DNA from: Asanoa ishikariensis
GTDB lineage: Bacteria > Actinomycetota > Actinomycetes > Mycobacteriales > Micromonosporaceae
DNA length: 64,000 nt
Assembly: GCF_900107455.1 (NCBI RefSeq)
Contig: NZ_FNQB01000003.1
Location: 1,426,001 to 1,490,000, forward strand
Direction of reading: 5' to 3'
Part shown: positions 34,853 to 43,838 of the stretch, in pieces
Layout of the letters: each line of letters opens with the position of its first letter
Numbering within the stretch: the stretch's first letter is position 1
The notes under the pieces: generated by a model
Seen by the model: the letters and a program-made list of their open reading frames with translations, nothing else
What the model was told of the DNA's origin: nothing
The model's database searches: none
Position numbers and translations under genes: made by a program

Positions 34853-35524
34853 TCATTCTGGACACCCATCCCCACGCCCAAGCCTCAAGTGCGGCCCAAG
34901 TTCGGCCAAAGAGTCAAGAGTGGTCAGCACATGCCCTTTCTCGTTTTCGATCCGGTGGCCGCCGTGCCGCAGAGGCACGATGCGGACTTCGCGACCGCCG
35001 ATTCGCGCTATGTCCGCGCCCAGTCGCAAAACACCATGGCTCAGCATCGGAAAAAGCCGGCGCGCTCGCTCGTGTTCGTACACCGCATCCAGAAATGGCC
35101 GCTCGGCATCGTAGATGTCATCAGCCAGCAGCGACCGCCACTGCGCCTCGACGAGTTCCTCGTCGCCGACGATGTCGGCTAGCTCTTCGGCACTGACAAA
35201 ATTGAACCTGGCGCTGACCTCCGACGCGCTGGCCCCCTGTAGCCAGGCGACGATGACGGCGACGACCGCTTCGATGTCCGGGGACGCACCGCTCGCCCAG
35301 ACGATCGGGTAGTCCGAGCGGTGCATCTCCACATGGAAGAATCTGCGCTCCGAGCCGACGCTGACAAAGCAGCTTCCGCGAGGGCGGTCGATGCGCGCCG
35401 ACCAGGGAGCGGATTGCGCTGCCAACTCTGGAAGAATCTGCGCTCCGTGGCCGGCTGCCACTTTCCGCAGTGCTTGCGAAAGCCCTCCAGCACGGACGAC
35501 GTCGGGATAGAGCTGCTCAATCAT
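34853..35524 (-). CDS. DUF6193 family protein
   Basis: A 223-residue protein recognised by pattern as DUF6193, a family often labelled natural-product biosynthesis protein. Segments VVAVIVAWLQGASASEVSAR, FVSAEELADI and LVEAQWRSLLADD fit. It has no membrane segment. The function is unknown and the family label gives no biochemical role. No associated biosynthetic gene cluster is visible next to it. Confidence 0.62.
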   Translation of the reverse strand: MIEQLYPDVVRAGGLSQALRKVAAGHGAQILPELAAQSAPWSARIDRPRGSCFVSVGSERRFFHVEMHRSDYPIVWASGASPDIEAVVAVIVAWLQGASASEVSARFNFVSAEELADIVGDEELVEAQWRSLLADDIYDAERPFLDAVYEHERARRLFPMLSHGVLRLGADIARIGGREVRIVPLRHGGHRIENEKGHVLTTLDSLAELGPHLRLGRGDGCPE

Positions 35525-35788
35525 CGAACGCCATCCCCTCAGCACCCGCAGCCGCGCACACCGGATGGCATGGTCCGTCCAGCGTGACCTGAGGCGGCCC
35601 AGACCACGGCCCGCGGATCATCGAGGTTACCTTCGTGCGGATCCAGGCCGCCTGACGAAGGTTTGGGATGATGCTGAAGCCGACCTCGGCTCCGATGTGC
35701 GATGCCGTTCGAAACGGCGAACGATCGGATCGACCACCCGGACGCGGATGGGTGCAACCGATCCACGGGGGACGGAGTTCTGAGGGGC

Positions 35789-36310
35789 ATGCGGGTAGAT
35801 CCCACCTTCGAGGCGTTCGTCGAGCGCGAGTCCACCGCGCTCCTGCGGATCGCCTATCTGCTCACCAACGATCGGGGGCACGCTGAAGATCTTCTTCAGG
35901 TCGCGTTGTTGCGGACCGCTCGACGGTGGACCACCGCGCAGGAGGCGCCTGAGGCCTATGTCCGGAAGATTCTGCTGAACCTGTCACGGGATCGGATCCG
36001 ATGGCTCACGCGCCGCGTACGGGAGAGACCTCTGGCATTCGCCCAGCACTCCGTCGCCGCCGTCGCTTCGCACGACCACCAGGTCGCGGAACGGCGCCAG
36101 GTCCTCGAGGCGTTGGCGCGCCTGCCGGTCAAGCAGCGGCAGGTCGTTGTGTTGCGCTTCTTCGAGGACCGGAGCGTGGAACAGACGTCCGAGCTGCTGG
36201 ACATGCCGCCGGGGACGGTCAAGTCCCACACCTCCCGGGCCCTGGCCCGGCTCCGCGAACTGCTGGCCGACAACGAGAACACCCACCTTGCGAGGGCACG
36301 CCATGACTGA
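35789..36310 (+). CDS. SigE-family RNA polymerase sigma factor (ECF type)
   Basis: A 173-residue sigma factor with region 2 (TALLRIAYLLTNDRGHAEDL) and region 4 (LPVKQRQVVVLRFFEDRSV, ending SHTSRALARLRELL). It belongs to the actinobacterial SigE-like group of small ECF factors. The ATG start is chosen to fit the family length; the GAGGGG sequence is too close to be an ideal ribosome site. Its stop overlaps the next gene by 8 bases, which suggests that the downstream membrane protein is its anti-sigma partner. Confidence 0.87.
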   Translation: MRVDPTFEAFVERESTALLRIAYLLTNDRGHAEDLLQVALLRTARRWTTAQEAPEAYVRKILLNLSRDRIRWLTRRVRERPLAFAQHSVAAVASHDHQVAERRQVLEALARLPVKQRQVVVLRFFEDRSVEQTSELLDMPPGTVKSHTSRALARLRELLADNENTHLARARHD

Positions 36311-37157
36311 CGACGACCAGTTCGGCCAGCGACTGGGCACTCTGCTGCGCGAGGAGGTGTCCAACGTCCACGCCGCTCCTGACCTGACGCGCCGGCTGCG
36401 CGGCCGCGCCAAGCGGAAGCGGCTGTCGGTGGGAGCCGGCGCCGCTGTCCTGACCGCCATGGTCGCGGCAGTGGGCCTCCTGGTCCCCACGGGCCCTGAC
36501 GGCCTACACACCAGACCCGGTCCGGATGTCGGCCCTGTCAGCACCCAGGCGCCTCGCACGCCCGCCCGGACCACGGACTACCTCCTGCTGACCCGCAACG
36601 AGATCGGTGCCGAGTGGACCGATGCCGCGACCGGCCGCACGCGCGAGGACATTTACGCGGACGACGGAAAGCGGCTGTCCTGGACCACTCTCACGACGAC
36701 AGACACGGATGGCGGGCGGCGGTGGCTCGAGATCCAATGGCTGCTCCGCTGGTGGTCGCAGGGGCACACGACCGCGGCCGAACTGACGCAGCAGATACGC
36801 CCAGACCCCTTCGAGAACCTTCCCACCCCAGACCCCGAAAGCATCAGCAAGGCCCTCGCTGACGGGACCTTCGAGATCGTCGGCAACGAGACCCTCGACG
36901 GCCGGGACACGCTGCGGCTGCGCGTGGAGACAACCATCGAGATCGGCCGCGGCAAGAATGCCACCTCGTTCCCCAGGAAACTGGAGATCTGGGTCGACCC
37001 CGACAACTACCTCCCCTATCGCACCGTCATCACCACCACGCAACGGTGGGGCGCCAGCACGGTGTCCACCACGTACGCCTGGATGGAGCGCACCAAGGAG
37101 AACCTGATGGTGTTCGACGTGACCCCGCCCGCCGAGTTCGACGACCGCACCGGTTAG
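36303..37157 (+). CDS. Putative membrane-anchored anti-sigma factor
   Basis: A 284-residue protein. The N-terminus (MTDDDQFGQRLGTLLREEV) is a short cytoplasmic helix region, then one membrane helix at about residues 43-63 (SVGAGAAVLTAMVAAVGLLV), then a 220-residue extracytoplasmic domain rich in beta strands. This layout is typical of SigE-group anti-sigma proteins in actinobacteria. The 8-bp overlap with the sigma gene supports this. No classical zinc ZAS motif is seen. Confidence 0.72.
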   Translation: MTDDDQFGQRLGTLLREEVSNVHAAPDLTRRLRGRAKRKRLSVGAGAAVLTAMVAAVGLLVPTGPDGLHTRPGPDVGPVSTQAPRTPARTTDYLLLTRNEIGAEWTDAATGRTREDIYADDGKRLSWTTLTTTDTDGGRRWLEIQWLLRWWSQGHTTAAELTQQIRPDPFENLPTPDPESISKALADGTFEIVGNETLDGRDTLRLRVETTIEIGRGKNATSFPRKLEIWVDPDNYLPYRTVITTTQRWGASTVSTTYAWMERTKENLMVFDVTPPAEFDDRTG

Positions 37158-37171
37158 ACGCCAACGGCGTT

Positions 37172-37657
37172 TCAGAACGTGATCGAGGTACGGGCGAGCA
37201 CATAGGCGGGAAGCCCCGACGCGAACTCCTCTTCGTCGACGCTGCCCCAGAGGACAACGACGCCGTTGGCGGCGAACGCGCGTCCTGGACCGGCTTCGTC
37301 CCTGGCAAGGGCGGCTTCCGCGCCGTCCTTGCCGCCGATGGTGATCTGCCGTTCGGCGGATTTCTCGCCACCGAAACCTGACATCGCGGCCACGGTGGTC
37401 AACGCCTGCGCCGCGTCGCCGCTCTCATACGTGAAGACCCAGATGAAGCCGAGCACGCCGGCGGGCTTGGCATCGATCTCACAGCGCAGGGTCACCCCAT
37501 CCTCGACCAACGCCCACTTGGCGAGGTCCTTCGGACTCCACTTCTCCGCCGTCGACAGCGTCGCCGGGATCCCGCACGCGGTCCCGGGCCCGATCTTTCC
37601 ACCAGCAGCGGCGGGTACGGGGTCCGCGATCGCCCCGGGGGCCACCGTCGACCCCAC
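37172..37657 (-). CDS. Putative secreted protein, N-terminus missing or unclear
   Basis: About 161 residues in an open frame that begins SVGSTVAPGAIADPVPAAAG and contains GTACGIPATLSTAEKW and VTLRCEIDA; two cysteines could form a disulfide. It resembles the mature part of small actinobacterial lipoproteins or secreted proteins, but no signal peptide or lipobox precedes it in frame. The start given (a GTG) is a guess. It may be a truncated gene whose 5' end was lost next to the cyclase-family gene. Confidence 0.45.
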   Translation of the reverse strand: MGSTVAPGAIADPVPAAAGGKIGPGTACGIPATLSTAEKWSPKDLAKWALVEDGVTLRCEIDAKPAGVLGFIWVFTYESGDAAQALTTVAAMSGFGGEKSAERQITIGGKDGAEAALARDEAGPGRAFAANGVVVLWGSVDEEEFASGLPAYVLARTSITF

Positions 37658-37770
37658 CGACAACGGCTGGGTCAGCCCATCCCTGCGGCCAGCGGCCCGC
37701 CGCCGCTGACCGCACCGTCGGACGTTGGTTCTGGGTCGGAGCGGTGCACGTCGTGCACCAGGCAAAGGGC

Positions 37771-38649
37771 TCAGAACACGGCGATGGGGTTGACCGGGAC
37801 ACCGGTCAGGCCGTGGATGCGCGGCGGCGCGATCGTGAGCAGAAAGGTGTACCGCTCCAGCTCCGCACACAGGGCCGCCAGGTCATCGAGGTGGACCGCG
37901 TCTATCAGCGGCATCGCCATCCGGCCCAGGCCGACCGCGTGCAACGGCGAAGGGCCGTCCGAGCCCAGCGGCGGAAACGCGTCGCCCCGGTCGCCGGCGA
38001 AGACGGCGACACCACGGCGGTGCATCCAGCGCACCGCGTCGACGCTGATGCCCGGCGTCGGCGTGCCCGGCACCGGTGTGGCCGACCAGCCGAGTCGCAC
38101 CACCAGCGCGTCCCCCGGACCCACCTCCACGCCCTGGCGCTTCTCGGCCTGGTCGAAGTCGTGGGAGCTCACCGCGTACGCGGGAGGGACCGGCCCTTCC
38201 ACGGCGAGGTCGAGCAGAACACCGCGCGTCACGATCCCCGCGGCGAACGCCGCCGTCGACGCGTGCGTCACACCCTCGGCGGTCACGACCTCGGCCCGCG
38301 GCCGACCGGGATAGACCTCGCCGTCGTGCGACCAGTGCGCCAGCGCGTCGATGTGCGTCGAGCTCACGTGGTGGTTCGTGACGAGCATCAGATCGGCCGC
38401 CACCCCGACACCGGTGTACGACATCATGTGCTGGACAGCGGAGACGTCCACGGTCGTCGGCGCGAACGGACCGCTGATCATCGGGTTGGGCGTGATCGGC
38501 CGGGCCAGCGACGCCCACCGTCCGACCCGCACCTCTGCGGCGGCCTTCACGCGTACCTCGTCGGTGATGAGGTTGAGCGTCCCGAGCTCGTCGTCCGCCC
38601 CCCAGCGTCCCCAGTTGTCCGGCAGGTCAGCAACGGTCGCGTCGGTCAT
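37771..38649 (-). CDS. Cyclase family protein (kynurenine formamidase-like)
   Basis: A 292-residue metal-dependent hydrolase of the cyclase/KynB-like fold. The metal-binding signature is SSTHIDALAHW, corresponding to the HxxTHxDxPxH pattern with variation in the last positions. Family members hydrolyse amides or lactones, for example N-formylkynurenine. No tryptophan-catabolism genes are close, so the substrate remains open. ATG start with GAGAGGGGC upstream. Confidence 0.85.
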   Translation of the reverse strand: MTDATVADLPDNWGRWGADDELGTLNLITDEVRVKAAAEVRVGRWASLARPITPNPMISGPFAPTTVDVSAVQHMMSYTGVGVAADLMLVTNHHVSSTHIDALAHWSHDGEVYPGRPRAEVVTAEGVTHASTAAFAAGIVTRGVLLDLAVEGPVPPAYAVSSHDFDQAEKRQGVEVGPGDALVVRLGWSATPVPGTPTPGISVDAVRWMHRRGVAVFAGDRGDAFPPLGSDGPSPLHAVGLGRMAMPLIDAVHLDDLAALCAELERYTFLLTIAPPRIHGLTGVPVNPIAVF

Positions 38650-38819
38650 GTGGCCCGGCCCCTCTCGTCATGATTCGAATTCAGTCGTGCTCCTCGGTAC
38701 AACGACGCGCAGCAGCAACGACAACGGCAGCTCACCACCGGCGGCCCTAGGCTCGTCATTGAAGGTTGTCAGCAGGTCGCGGTGCGGGTAGCGGCCCTCT
38801 GTTCGGGAGGTGGACGCGG

Positions 38820-39788
38820 GTGGAGTACACACGGCTGGGCCGCACGGGCTTGAAGGTGAGCCGGATCGCGCTGGGCTGCATGAGTTACGGCAACGCCGCG
38901 GCGGGCATGCACCAGTGGACCCTCGACGAAGACGCGGCCGCGCCGTTCTTCCGGCAGGCCGCCGAGCTCGGCGTCACGTTCTGGGACACCGCCAACGTCT
39001 ACCAGGGCGGCACCTCTGAAGAGTTCGTCGGGCGCGCGATCAACCGGTTCGCCCGGCGCGACGACATCATCGTGGCCACCAAGGTCTCCGGGAAGATGCA
39101 CGACGGCCCCGGCGGCAGTGGCCTGTCCCGCAAGGCCATCGTCGAACAGGCGGACGCGTCGCTGCGACGGCTCGGCACCGACTACATCGACGTGTACTAC
39201 ATCCACCGTTTCGACGACCAGACGCCGGTCGAGGAAACCATGGCCGCCCTCGACGACCTGGTCCGCGCCGGGAAGGTCCGCTACCTCGGAGCGTCCTCGA
39301 TGTGGGCGTGGCAGTTCGCCAAGCTTCAGCACGCCGCGGCCCTGGGCGGCTGGACAAGGTTCTCGGCCATGCAGGACCAGTACAGCGTGCTCAAGCGCGA
39401 GGAAGAGCGCGACATGATCCCGATGTGTCTCGACCAGGGCGTCGGTCTGACCCCGTATTCGCCGCTGGCGAAGGGCCGCGCCGCTCGACCTTGGGGCGCG
39501 CAGACCACCCGGTCGTCGTCCGACGCCGTCGCCAAGGCCTTCGACCGCGACGGCGACAAGCCGGTCGTGGACGCCGTCCAGAAAGTCGCCGAAGCCCGCG
39601 GCGTACCCATGGCTCAGGTCGCGTTGGCCTGGGTCCTGTCCAAGCCGGTCGTCTCGTGTCCCATCGTGGGCGCCACCAAGGAGAACCACCTGCTGGACGC
39701 CGTCGCGGCGCTGGACCTGGAGCTCACGGACGGCGAGATCGCCGCGTTGGAGGAGGGCTACGGACCGCAGGACAACTACTGGTGGTGA
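38820..39788 (+). CDS. Aldo/keto reductase
   Basis: A 322-residue AKR of the general-stress/YajO-like group. VEYTRLGRTGLKVSRIALG at the start is canonical. Catalytic residues lie in FWDTANVYQGG (Asp, Tyr), VATKVSG (Lys) and YYIHRFD (His). It reduces aldehydes or ketones with NADPH. The GTG start has GGAGG ten bases upstream. No pathway context is evident. Confidence 0.92.
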   Translation: MEYTRLGRTGLKVSRIALGCMSYGNAAAGMHQWTLDEDAAAPFFRQAAELGVTFWDTANVYQGGTSEEFVGRAINRFARRDDIIVATKVSGKMHDGPGGSGLSRKAIVEQADASLRRLGTDYIDVYYIHRFDDQTPVEETMAALDDLVRAGKVRYLGASSMWAWQFAKLQHAAALGGWTRFSAMQDQYSVLKREEERDMIPMCLDQGVGLTPYSPLAKGRAARPWGAQTTRSSSDAVAKAFDRDGDKPVVDAVQKVAEARGVPMAQVALAWVLSKPVVSCPIVGATKENHLLDAVAALDLELTDGEIAALEEGYGPQDNYWW

Positions 39789-39906
39789 CGCTCGCCGGCC
39801 CCTCAGAACCAGCCCGACTCCCGTGTCGCGGCCCGGCGTTGGCGTGTCAGGGGTCGTGTCAGGTTCGTGGCGGGGGCATGGCAGCCCCGGTGCCGATAGT
39901 CGACGC

Positions 39907-40584
39907 ATGAACAACAACATGCGGAACTTCGACACCCCCAACCCGATCACCGCCATCCTCGACATCCCCGCCGGACGCGTCCAACTCATCGCCACCGACC
40001 AGACCGACACCACCGTCCGGATCCAGCCCGCCAACGCCGCCAAGAACCGCGACGTCAAAGCAGCACAGCGGACCACCGTCGACTACCACGACGACGTCCT
40101 GCGGATCACCGACCCGACCTCGAAGAACAAGCTCGTCGGCTCCTCCGGATCCATCGACGTGACCATCGAACTGCCCGCCGGCTCCCGCGTCGACGCCAAA
40201 ACCGCCTGCTGCGAAGTCCGCAGCATCGGCCGCCTCGGCGACGTCACCTTCGACGGCGCCTACCGCCAAATCAACATCGACGAAGCCGCCAGCCTGCACC
40301 TCACCGCCATCGACGGCGACGTCGAGATCGGCCGGCTCGGCGGCCCCGCGCAGATCAGCACCGCACGCGGCGACATCCGGATCACCGAGGCCGCCGCCGG
40401 CGCCGTCGTGCTCCGCACCCACTCCGGCGACATCTCGGTCACCGCCGCCACCGGCGTCTCCGCCACCCTGGACGCCGGCACCGGCTACGGCCGCATCGAC
40501 AACGCCCTGCGCAACGACGGCGACGCGCGACTCGACATCCGCGCCACCACCTCCCACGGCCACATCACCGCCCGCAGCCTTTAG
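39907..40584 (+). CDS. DUF4097 family beta-repeat protein
   Basis: A 225-residue protein of repeated short beta strands with Asp-Gly and Gly-Asp turns (IDGDVEIGRLGGP, ARGDIRITEAAAG, HSGDISVTAAT), typical of the DUF4097 right-handed beta-helix adhesin-like fold. No signal peptide is seen. Such proteins in actinobacteria often lie next to regulators but have no known enzyme function. The 3' end overlaps the convergent gene by 20 bases. Confidence 0.8.
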   Translation: MNNNMRNFDTPNPITAILDIPAGRVQLIATDQTDTTVRIQPANAAKNRDVKAAQRTTVDYHDDVLRITDPTSKNKLVGSSGSIDVTIELPAGSRVDAKTACCEVRSIGRLGDVTFDGAYRQINIDEAASLHLTAIDGDVEIGRLGGPAQISTARGDIRITEAAAGAVVLRTHSGDISVTAATGVSATLDAGTGYGRIDNALRNDGDARLDIRATTSHGHITARSL

Positions 40585-41182
40585 AAGATCCCTGCGAGTC
40601 GGCGGCACGCCCCCCGGCTGTGCGGTAGTCCCGCGTCCTTGAAGACGAGCGCGCAGTTCCCGCACAGCGCACCCACTCCGCCTGCGCTCCGTCGTCCTTT
40701 TCGGACCATTCAAGGACCAGCACCGCCAGTTCCTCCCGCCGGTCCGCCAGCGCCGGTATCCGTGCGAGCGCGACAAGGTTCTCCGCGCGGAACAACGCCC
40801 GGTCGGGCGGGGACGCCTCGAGGAGCGGAAGCACCACCGGGTACGCCTGTGCGACAGCATCGGCCAGGTCCGGCAGTATCTCGGCGACATAGCGGTTGTC
40901 GGCAAGGCCGGTCACGCTCATGGCCGCGTCGCCCAGAAACTCCAGAAGGCCTTCCACGCTGTCCGGGTGGGCTCGCCGATCGGCGAGCAGCGCGGTCACG
41001 GCCCGCACCGCCGGCGCGGTCGCCGTCTCCGGGAAGCCCTGGTGCAGCACCGCCATGTCCAGGTGATCCAGCGCGGCCTCGCGGGCCTCGGCGTCACCGG
41101 ACTCCAGCGCGGCCAGGTGCCCAGGCGTGTCCGTCGCCCAGCCGTACGCGTGCGAAAGCCGATCCCAGTCCATGTCCCTCAT
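40565..41182 (-). CDS. HEAT-like repeat hypothetical protein
   Basis: A 205-residue helical protein (LESGDAEAREAALDHL, VVLPLLEASPPDRALFRAEN) resembling the HEAT-like repeat proteins common in actinobacteria. Its ATG overlaps the stop of the GbsR/MarR-like regulator gene (ATGA). The last 35 residues are Ser/Arg/Gly-rich and unlike the helical body, which suggests an old frameshift near 40650. The 3' end overlaps the DUF4097 gene convergently. Confidence 0.55.
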   Translation of the reverse strand: MRDMDWDRLSHAYGWATDTPGHLAALESGDAEAREAALDHLDMAVLHQGFPETATAPAVRAVTALLADRRAHPDSVEGLLEFLGDAAMSVTGLADNRYVAEILPDLADAVAQAYPVVLPLLEASPPDRALFRAENLVALARIPALADRREELAVLVLEWSEKDDGAQAEWVRCAGTARSSSRTRDYRTAGGRAADSQGSSKGCGR

Positions 41183-41883
41183 GCTCCGCTCGCGGTGGCG
41201 CGCCAGTGTTTCTCGGTGAGACGGAGGATGTCGTTGCCGAGTTGTTCGAGGAACTGGCCCGCGGCGGCGAGCCGGGTTCCTACAGCGGTGTCGCTTCCGT
41301 AGACGTCGGCGCCGCGCAAGGCGGTGGTGGCGAGTCGCTGGTTGGCACGGACGCCTACCACCGCGGAGCGAAGGCCCGCGCTTTCGTCGAGGAAGTACCG
41401 GTGGCGCCGGCTCTGACCGTCGCGGTCGCGGCGGATCAGCCCGTGCTTGTGCAGCAGGCCGACCGCGTGCGAGATGGTCGCCGCGCTGACCCGCAGGTGC
41501 TGCGCCAGTTCGGCCGCGGTGCGGCTGGCGCTGTCGGAGGTGAACAGGCAGGCCATCACGCCGGCGGCGGTACGCGGCATGCCGGTCTCGACGAGGACCG
41601 CAGTGAGGTCAGCGATGTACGCGGCCGCCGCGTCGGGGTCCGCGCCGCTGTGCTCGCCGGCCCGCCGCACGGCTGCCGGTGGGCGGCGCCGGGCACGGTG
41701 GGTGGTGGCCAGGTGGGCCAGGTCCGAGCGGTAGCGGCCCGGCCCGCCGTTGCGGCCAACCTCGCGGCTCACCGTCGAAGTAGGACGGTCGAGCCTGCGC
41801 GCGATCGCGGCGTAGTCCAGGCCCTGCGCCAAGCCCATGGCGATCTGCCGTCGGTCGGCTTCGGTCAGCCTGCGTCCTGGCAT
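41179..41883 (-). CDS. GbsR/MarR-like regulator with extra N-terminal HTH
   Basis: A 234-residue regulator with two DNA-binding modules. Residues 1-45 (LTEADRRQIAMGLAQGLDYA then RRLDRPTSTVSREVGRN) resemble the HTH_38 domain known from IS30-type transposases. The C-terminal two thirds form a winged helix of MarR/GbsR type (TAAELAQHLRVSAATISHAV, RYFLDES). The ATG has GGGGGAG at ideal spacing. It diverges from the TIM-barrel gene across a 221-bp region with two short palindromes and likely controls it. Confidence 0.75.
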   Translation of the reverse strand: MPGRRLTEADRRQIAMGLAQGLDYAAIARRLDRPTSTVSREVGRNGGPGRYRSDLAHLATTHRARRRPPAAVRRAGEHSGADPDAAAAYIADLTAVLVETGMPRTAAGVMACLFTSDSASRTAAELAQHLRVSAATISHAVGLLHKHGLIRRDRDGQSRRHRYFLDESAGLRSAVVGVRANQRLATTALRGADVYGSDTAVGTRLAAAGQFLEQLGNDILRLTEKHWRATASGA

Positions 41884-41940
41884 CCGGCCGGCTCCCCCGC
41901 TGCTGTCGTCTCGAAGGCCAGTATGCGAGCCGGTCGTCGA

Positions 41941-41982
41941 CCGTTGCAACGGAAGCGCATTAGCCGGCACTGTCATTGCAAT
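41941..41982. promoter_or_regulatory. Candidate operator with two TTGCAA-centred palindromes
   Basis: CCGTTGCAACGG (41941-41952, perfect) and ATTGCAAT (41975-41982, perfect) share the core TTGCAA, with centres 32 bp apart, about three helical turns. They lie in the divergent region before the GbsR/MarR-like gene. Binding by that regulator is an inference. Confidence 0.4.
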
Positions 41983-42104
41983 CACCGATCACCGCAACGA
42001 GCAGCGAAGACAGCGCGAATCCAGCAACGGTCCCATTGACCGGTGTTTCGTGCCCGACCTAACGTTCGTGCCCGTCAGCGCGGCCACCCGGTGAGGAGCG
42101 ATAC

Positions 42105-43070
42105 ATGCGTGCCAAGGGCATCACCTACGACACCGGGTTCGCGCCCGGTGGGCGGAGTTCACGGCCTGTCTTCGATGCCGACGCCGTACGACGGGAGCTT
42201 CGTGTCATCGCTGACGACCTGCACTGCGCTGCCGTGCGGATCACCGGCGGTGACCCCGAGCGGCTGACGGTCGCCGCCGAGCACGCCGTCGACGCCGGGC
42301 TGGAGGTCTGGTTCTCCCCGTTCCCCTGCGAACTGCCCGCAACGGACCTGCTGCCGTACTTCGCCGACTGCGCGGACCGCGCCCAGGAGGTGGGAGCCGA
42401 CGTCTTCGTCGCCGGCTGCGAACTGAGCCTGTTCGCCGCCGGCTTTCTGCCCGGAGACGACAGCTTCGCCAGGATCACGGCCCTGACCGACGGCGCCCCC
42501 GAGGCACTGACCCGGCTCGCCGAGATGCCGGTCCAGTTGAACGCCGTGCTGGCCGACACCGCGGCGACGGTACGCGAACGGTTCCGCGGCAAGGTCACCT
42601 ACGCCGCCGGAACCTGGGAACAGATCGATTGGGCGCCCTTCGACATCGCGAGCGTCGACGCGTACGGCGACGCCAGCGACGCGTTCCGCCAAGGAGTGCG
42701 GGAATACCAACGGCACGGCAAGCCGCTCGCGGCCACCGAGTTCGGCTGTTGCACCTACCGGGGCGCGGCCGAACGCGGCGGCATGGGCTGGGCCATCGTC
42801 GATCACGAAGCCGACCCACCCCGCCTCGACGGCGACTACACCCGCGACGAGGGCGAACAGGCCCGCTACCTACGCGAGATGATCACCCTCTTCGACGAAG
42901 AAGGCGTGGACACCGCCTTCTGGTTCACCTTCGCCAGCTACGGGTCTCCACACCACACCGACCCGCGCTTCGACCTCGACATGGCCTCGTACGGCGTATG
43001 CAAGCTCATGCCCGACGGCAGTCTCGCCCCCAAGCAGTCCTTCCACGCCATGGCGGAGGCATACCGATGA
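42105..43070 (+). CDS. Glycoside-hydrolase-like TIM-barrel protein
   Basis: A 321-residue protein with the start MRAKGITYDTGFAPGG and segments CAAVRITGGDPERL, VDAGLEVWFSPFPCEL, FIVDAYGD-like IASVDAYGD and AATEFGCCTYRG. The repeated strand-helix pattern and acidic residues at strand ends suggest a glycosidase-type barrel. I recall close relatives in Streptomyces under the unhelpful name abortive phage infection protein; nothing in the sequence supports that function. No signal peptide. It is probably controlled by the divergent regulator. Confidence 0.6.
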   Translation: MRAKGITYDTGFAPGGRSSRPVFDADAVRRELRVIADDLHCAAVRITGGDPERLTVAAEHAVDAGLEVWFSPFPCELPATDLLPYFADCADRAQEVGADVFVAGCELSLFAAGFLPGDDSFARITALTDGAPEALTRLAEMPVQLNAVLADTAATVRERFRGKVTYAAGTWEQIDWAPFDIASVDAYGDASDAFRQGVREYQRHGKPLAATEFGCCTYRGAAERGGMGWAIVDHEADPPRLDGDYTRDEGEQARYLREMITLFDEEGVDTAFWFTFASYGSPHHTDPRFDLDMASYGVCKLMPDGSLAPKQSFHAMAEAYR

Positions 43071-43103
43071 GGCGCCGTTGAGAATCCTCGGACGAGGCCC
43101 GTC

Positions 43104-43838
43104 TCAGACCGGTCGAACTTCTGCGAGCCGCTTGACCGCGTACTCGTCGTCCCAGCAGACAGCGGCCTCCCACGCGGCCGACGCCTGGGCGGCGACGTCG
43201 TACGCGCCGTCCTCGAGGCCGGAGGCGTTGTCGGGCAACACAAGGTCGAGGTCGGGGACGTCGACGTGCGACTCGTCCCAGTCGATCAGCCCGACCTGGT
43301 TCGCGGTCATCCGCACGTTGCCAAAGTTGTTGGGGTCGCCGTGGACGACGCAGGTCGGACGTCCGGCGAGCCGTGCCCACGCCGCCCGGCATCGCGCCAC
43401 ACCCTCGGCGGGCATCGCGCCGAGGTCGATCTTCGTCCCGGTCTCGGCGTGCAGGAGATCGGTCGACGACCGCCAATCCGGACGCTGCGGCCAGCCCCGC
43501 GTCAACCGGTGCAGCTCTCGGAGCGTGCCGGCCACCCGACGCCAGTCGGCCCGCGTCTCGGGCGGTCCACCCTCCAGGTAGGTCATCACCACCAGACCGT
43601 CGGCGAACAGCCGACCGTCCCGCGTCGGGATCGGCACCGGCACGGTCAGACCCGCACGGTCGAGGTATTGGAGGAGCTCCGTCTCCCACGCCAGATCAGC
43701 GTCGCTCCGGGCACCGAGACGACCGACCGCGAGGCGCCCGTCGACGCGCACGCTCCACACGTCGTTGGCCACTCCACCGGAGAGCCGTTCGACGCGAGCG
43801 GCGTCCTCACCCCACTGCCCGAGCGCCTCCCACCCCAC
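43104..43838 (-). CDS. APH-family phosphotransferase
   Basis: A 244-residue kinase-like protein. VVHGDPNNFGNV is the catalytic loop and LIDWDESHVDVPDLDL the metal-binding segment of the APH/choline kinase family. It is short, lacking part of the C-lobe. Starts at a GTG with GGAGG-like sequence not obvious. The substrate is unknown; it is unrelated in detail to the other APH-like protein at 23897-24835. Confidence 0.8.
   Translation of the reverse strand: MGWEALGQWGEDAARVERLSGGVANDVWSVRVDGRLAVGRLGARSDADLAWETELLQYLDRAGLTVPVPIPTRDGRLFADGLVVMTYLEGGPPETRADWRRVAGTLRELHRLTRGWPQRPDWRSSTDLLHAETGTKIDLGAMPAEGVARCRAAWARLAGRPTCVVHGDPNNFGNVRMTANQVGLIDWDESHVDVPDLDLVLPDNASGLEDGAYDVAAQASAAWEAAVCWDDEYAVKRLAEVRPV

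Noticed and set aside
35525-35788. Possible gene between the DUF6193 gene and the sigma factor
   Set aside because: Only short frames on both strands without ribosome sites or motifs; the stretch probably holds the promoters.
41749-41883. IS30 transposase fragment
   Set aside because: The HTH_38-like part is continuous in frame with a full MarR/GbsR-like domain and has a good ribosome site, so it is a regulator and not a transposase relic. No DDE motif or terminal repeats were seen.
42105-43070. Anti-phage (abortive infection) function of the TIM-barrel protein
   Set aside because: The name is only a recalled database label for relatives; the sequence looks like a glycosidase-type barrel and has no toxin or sensor features.
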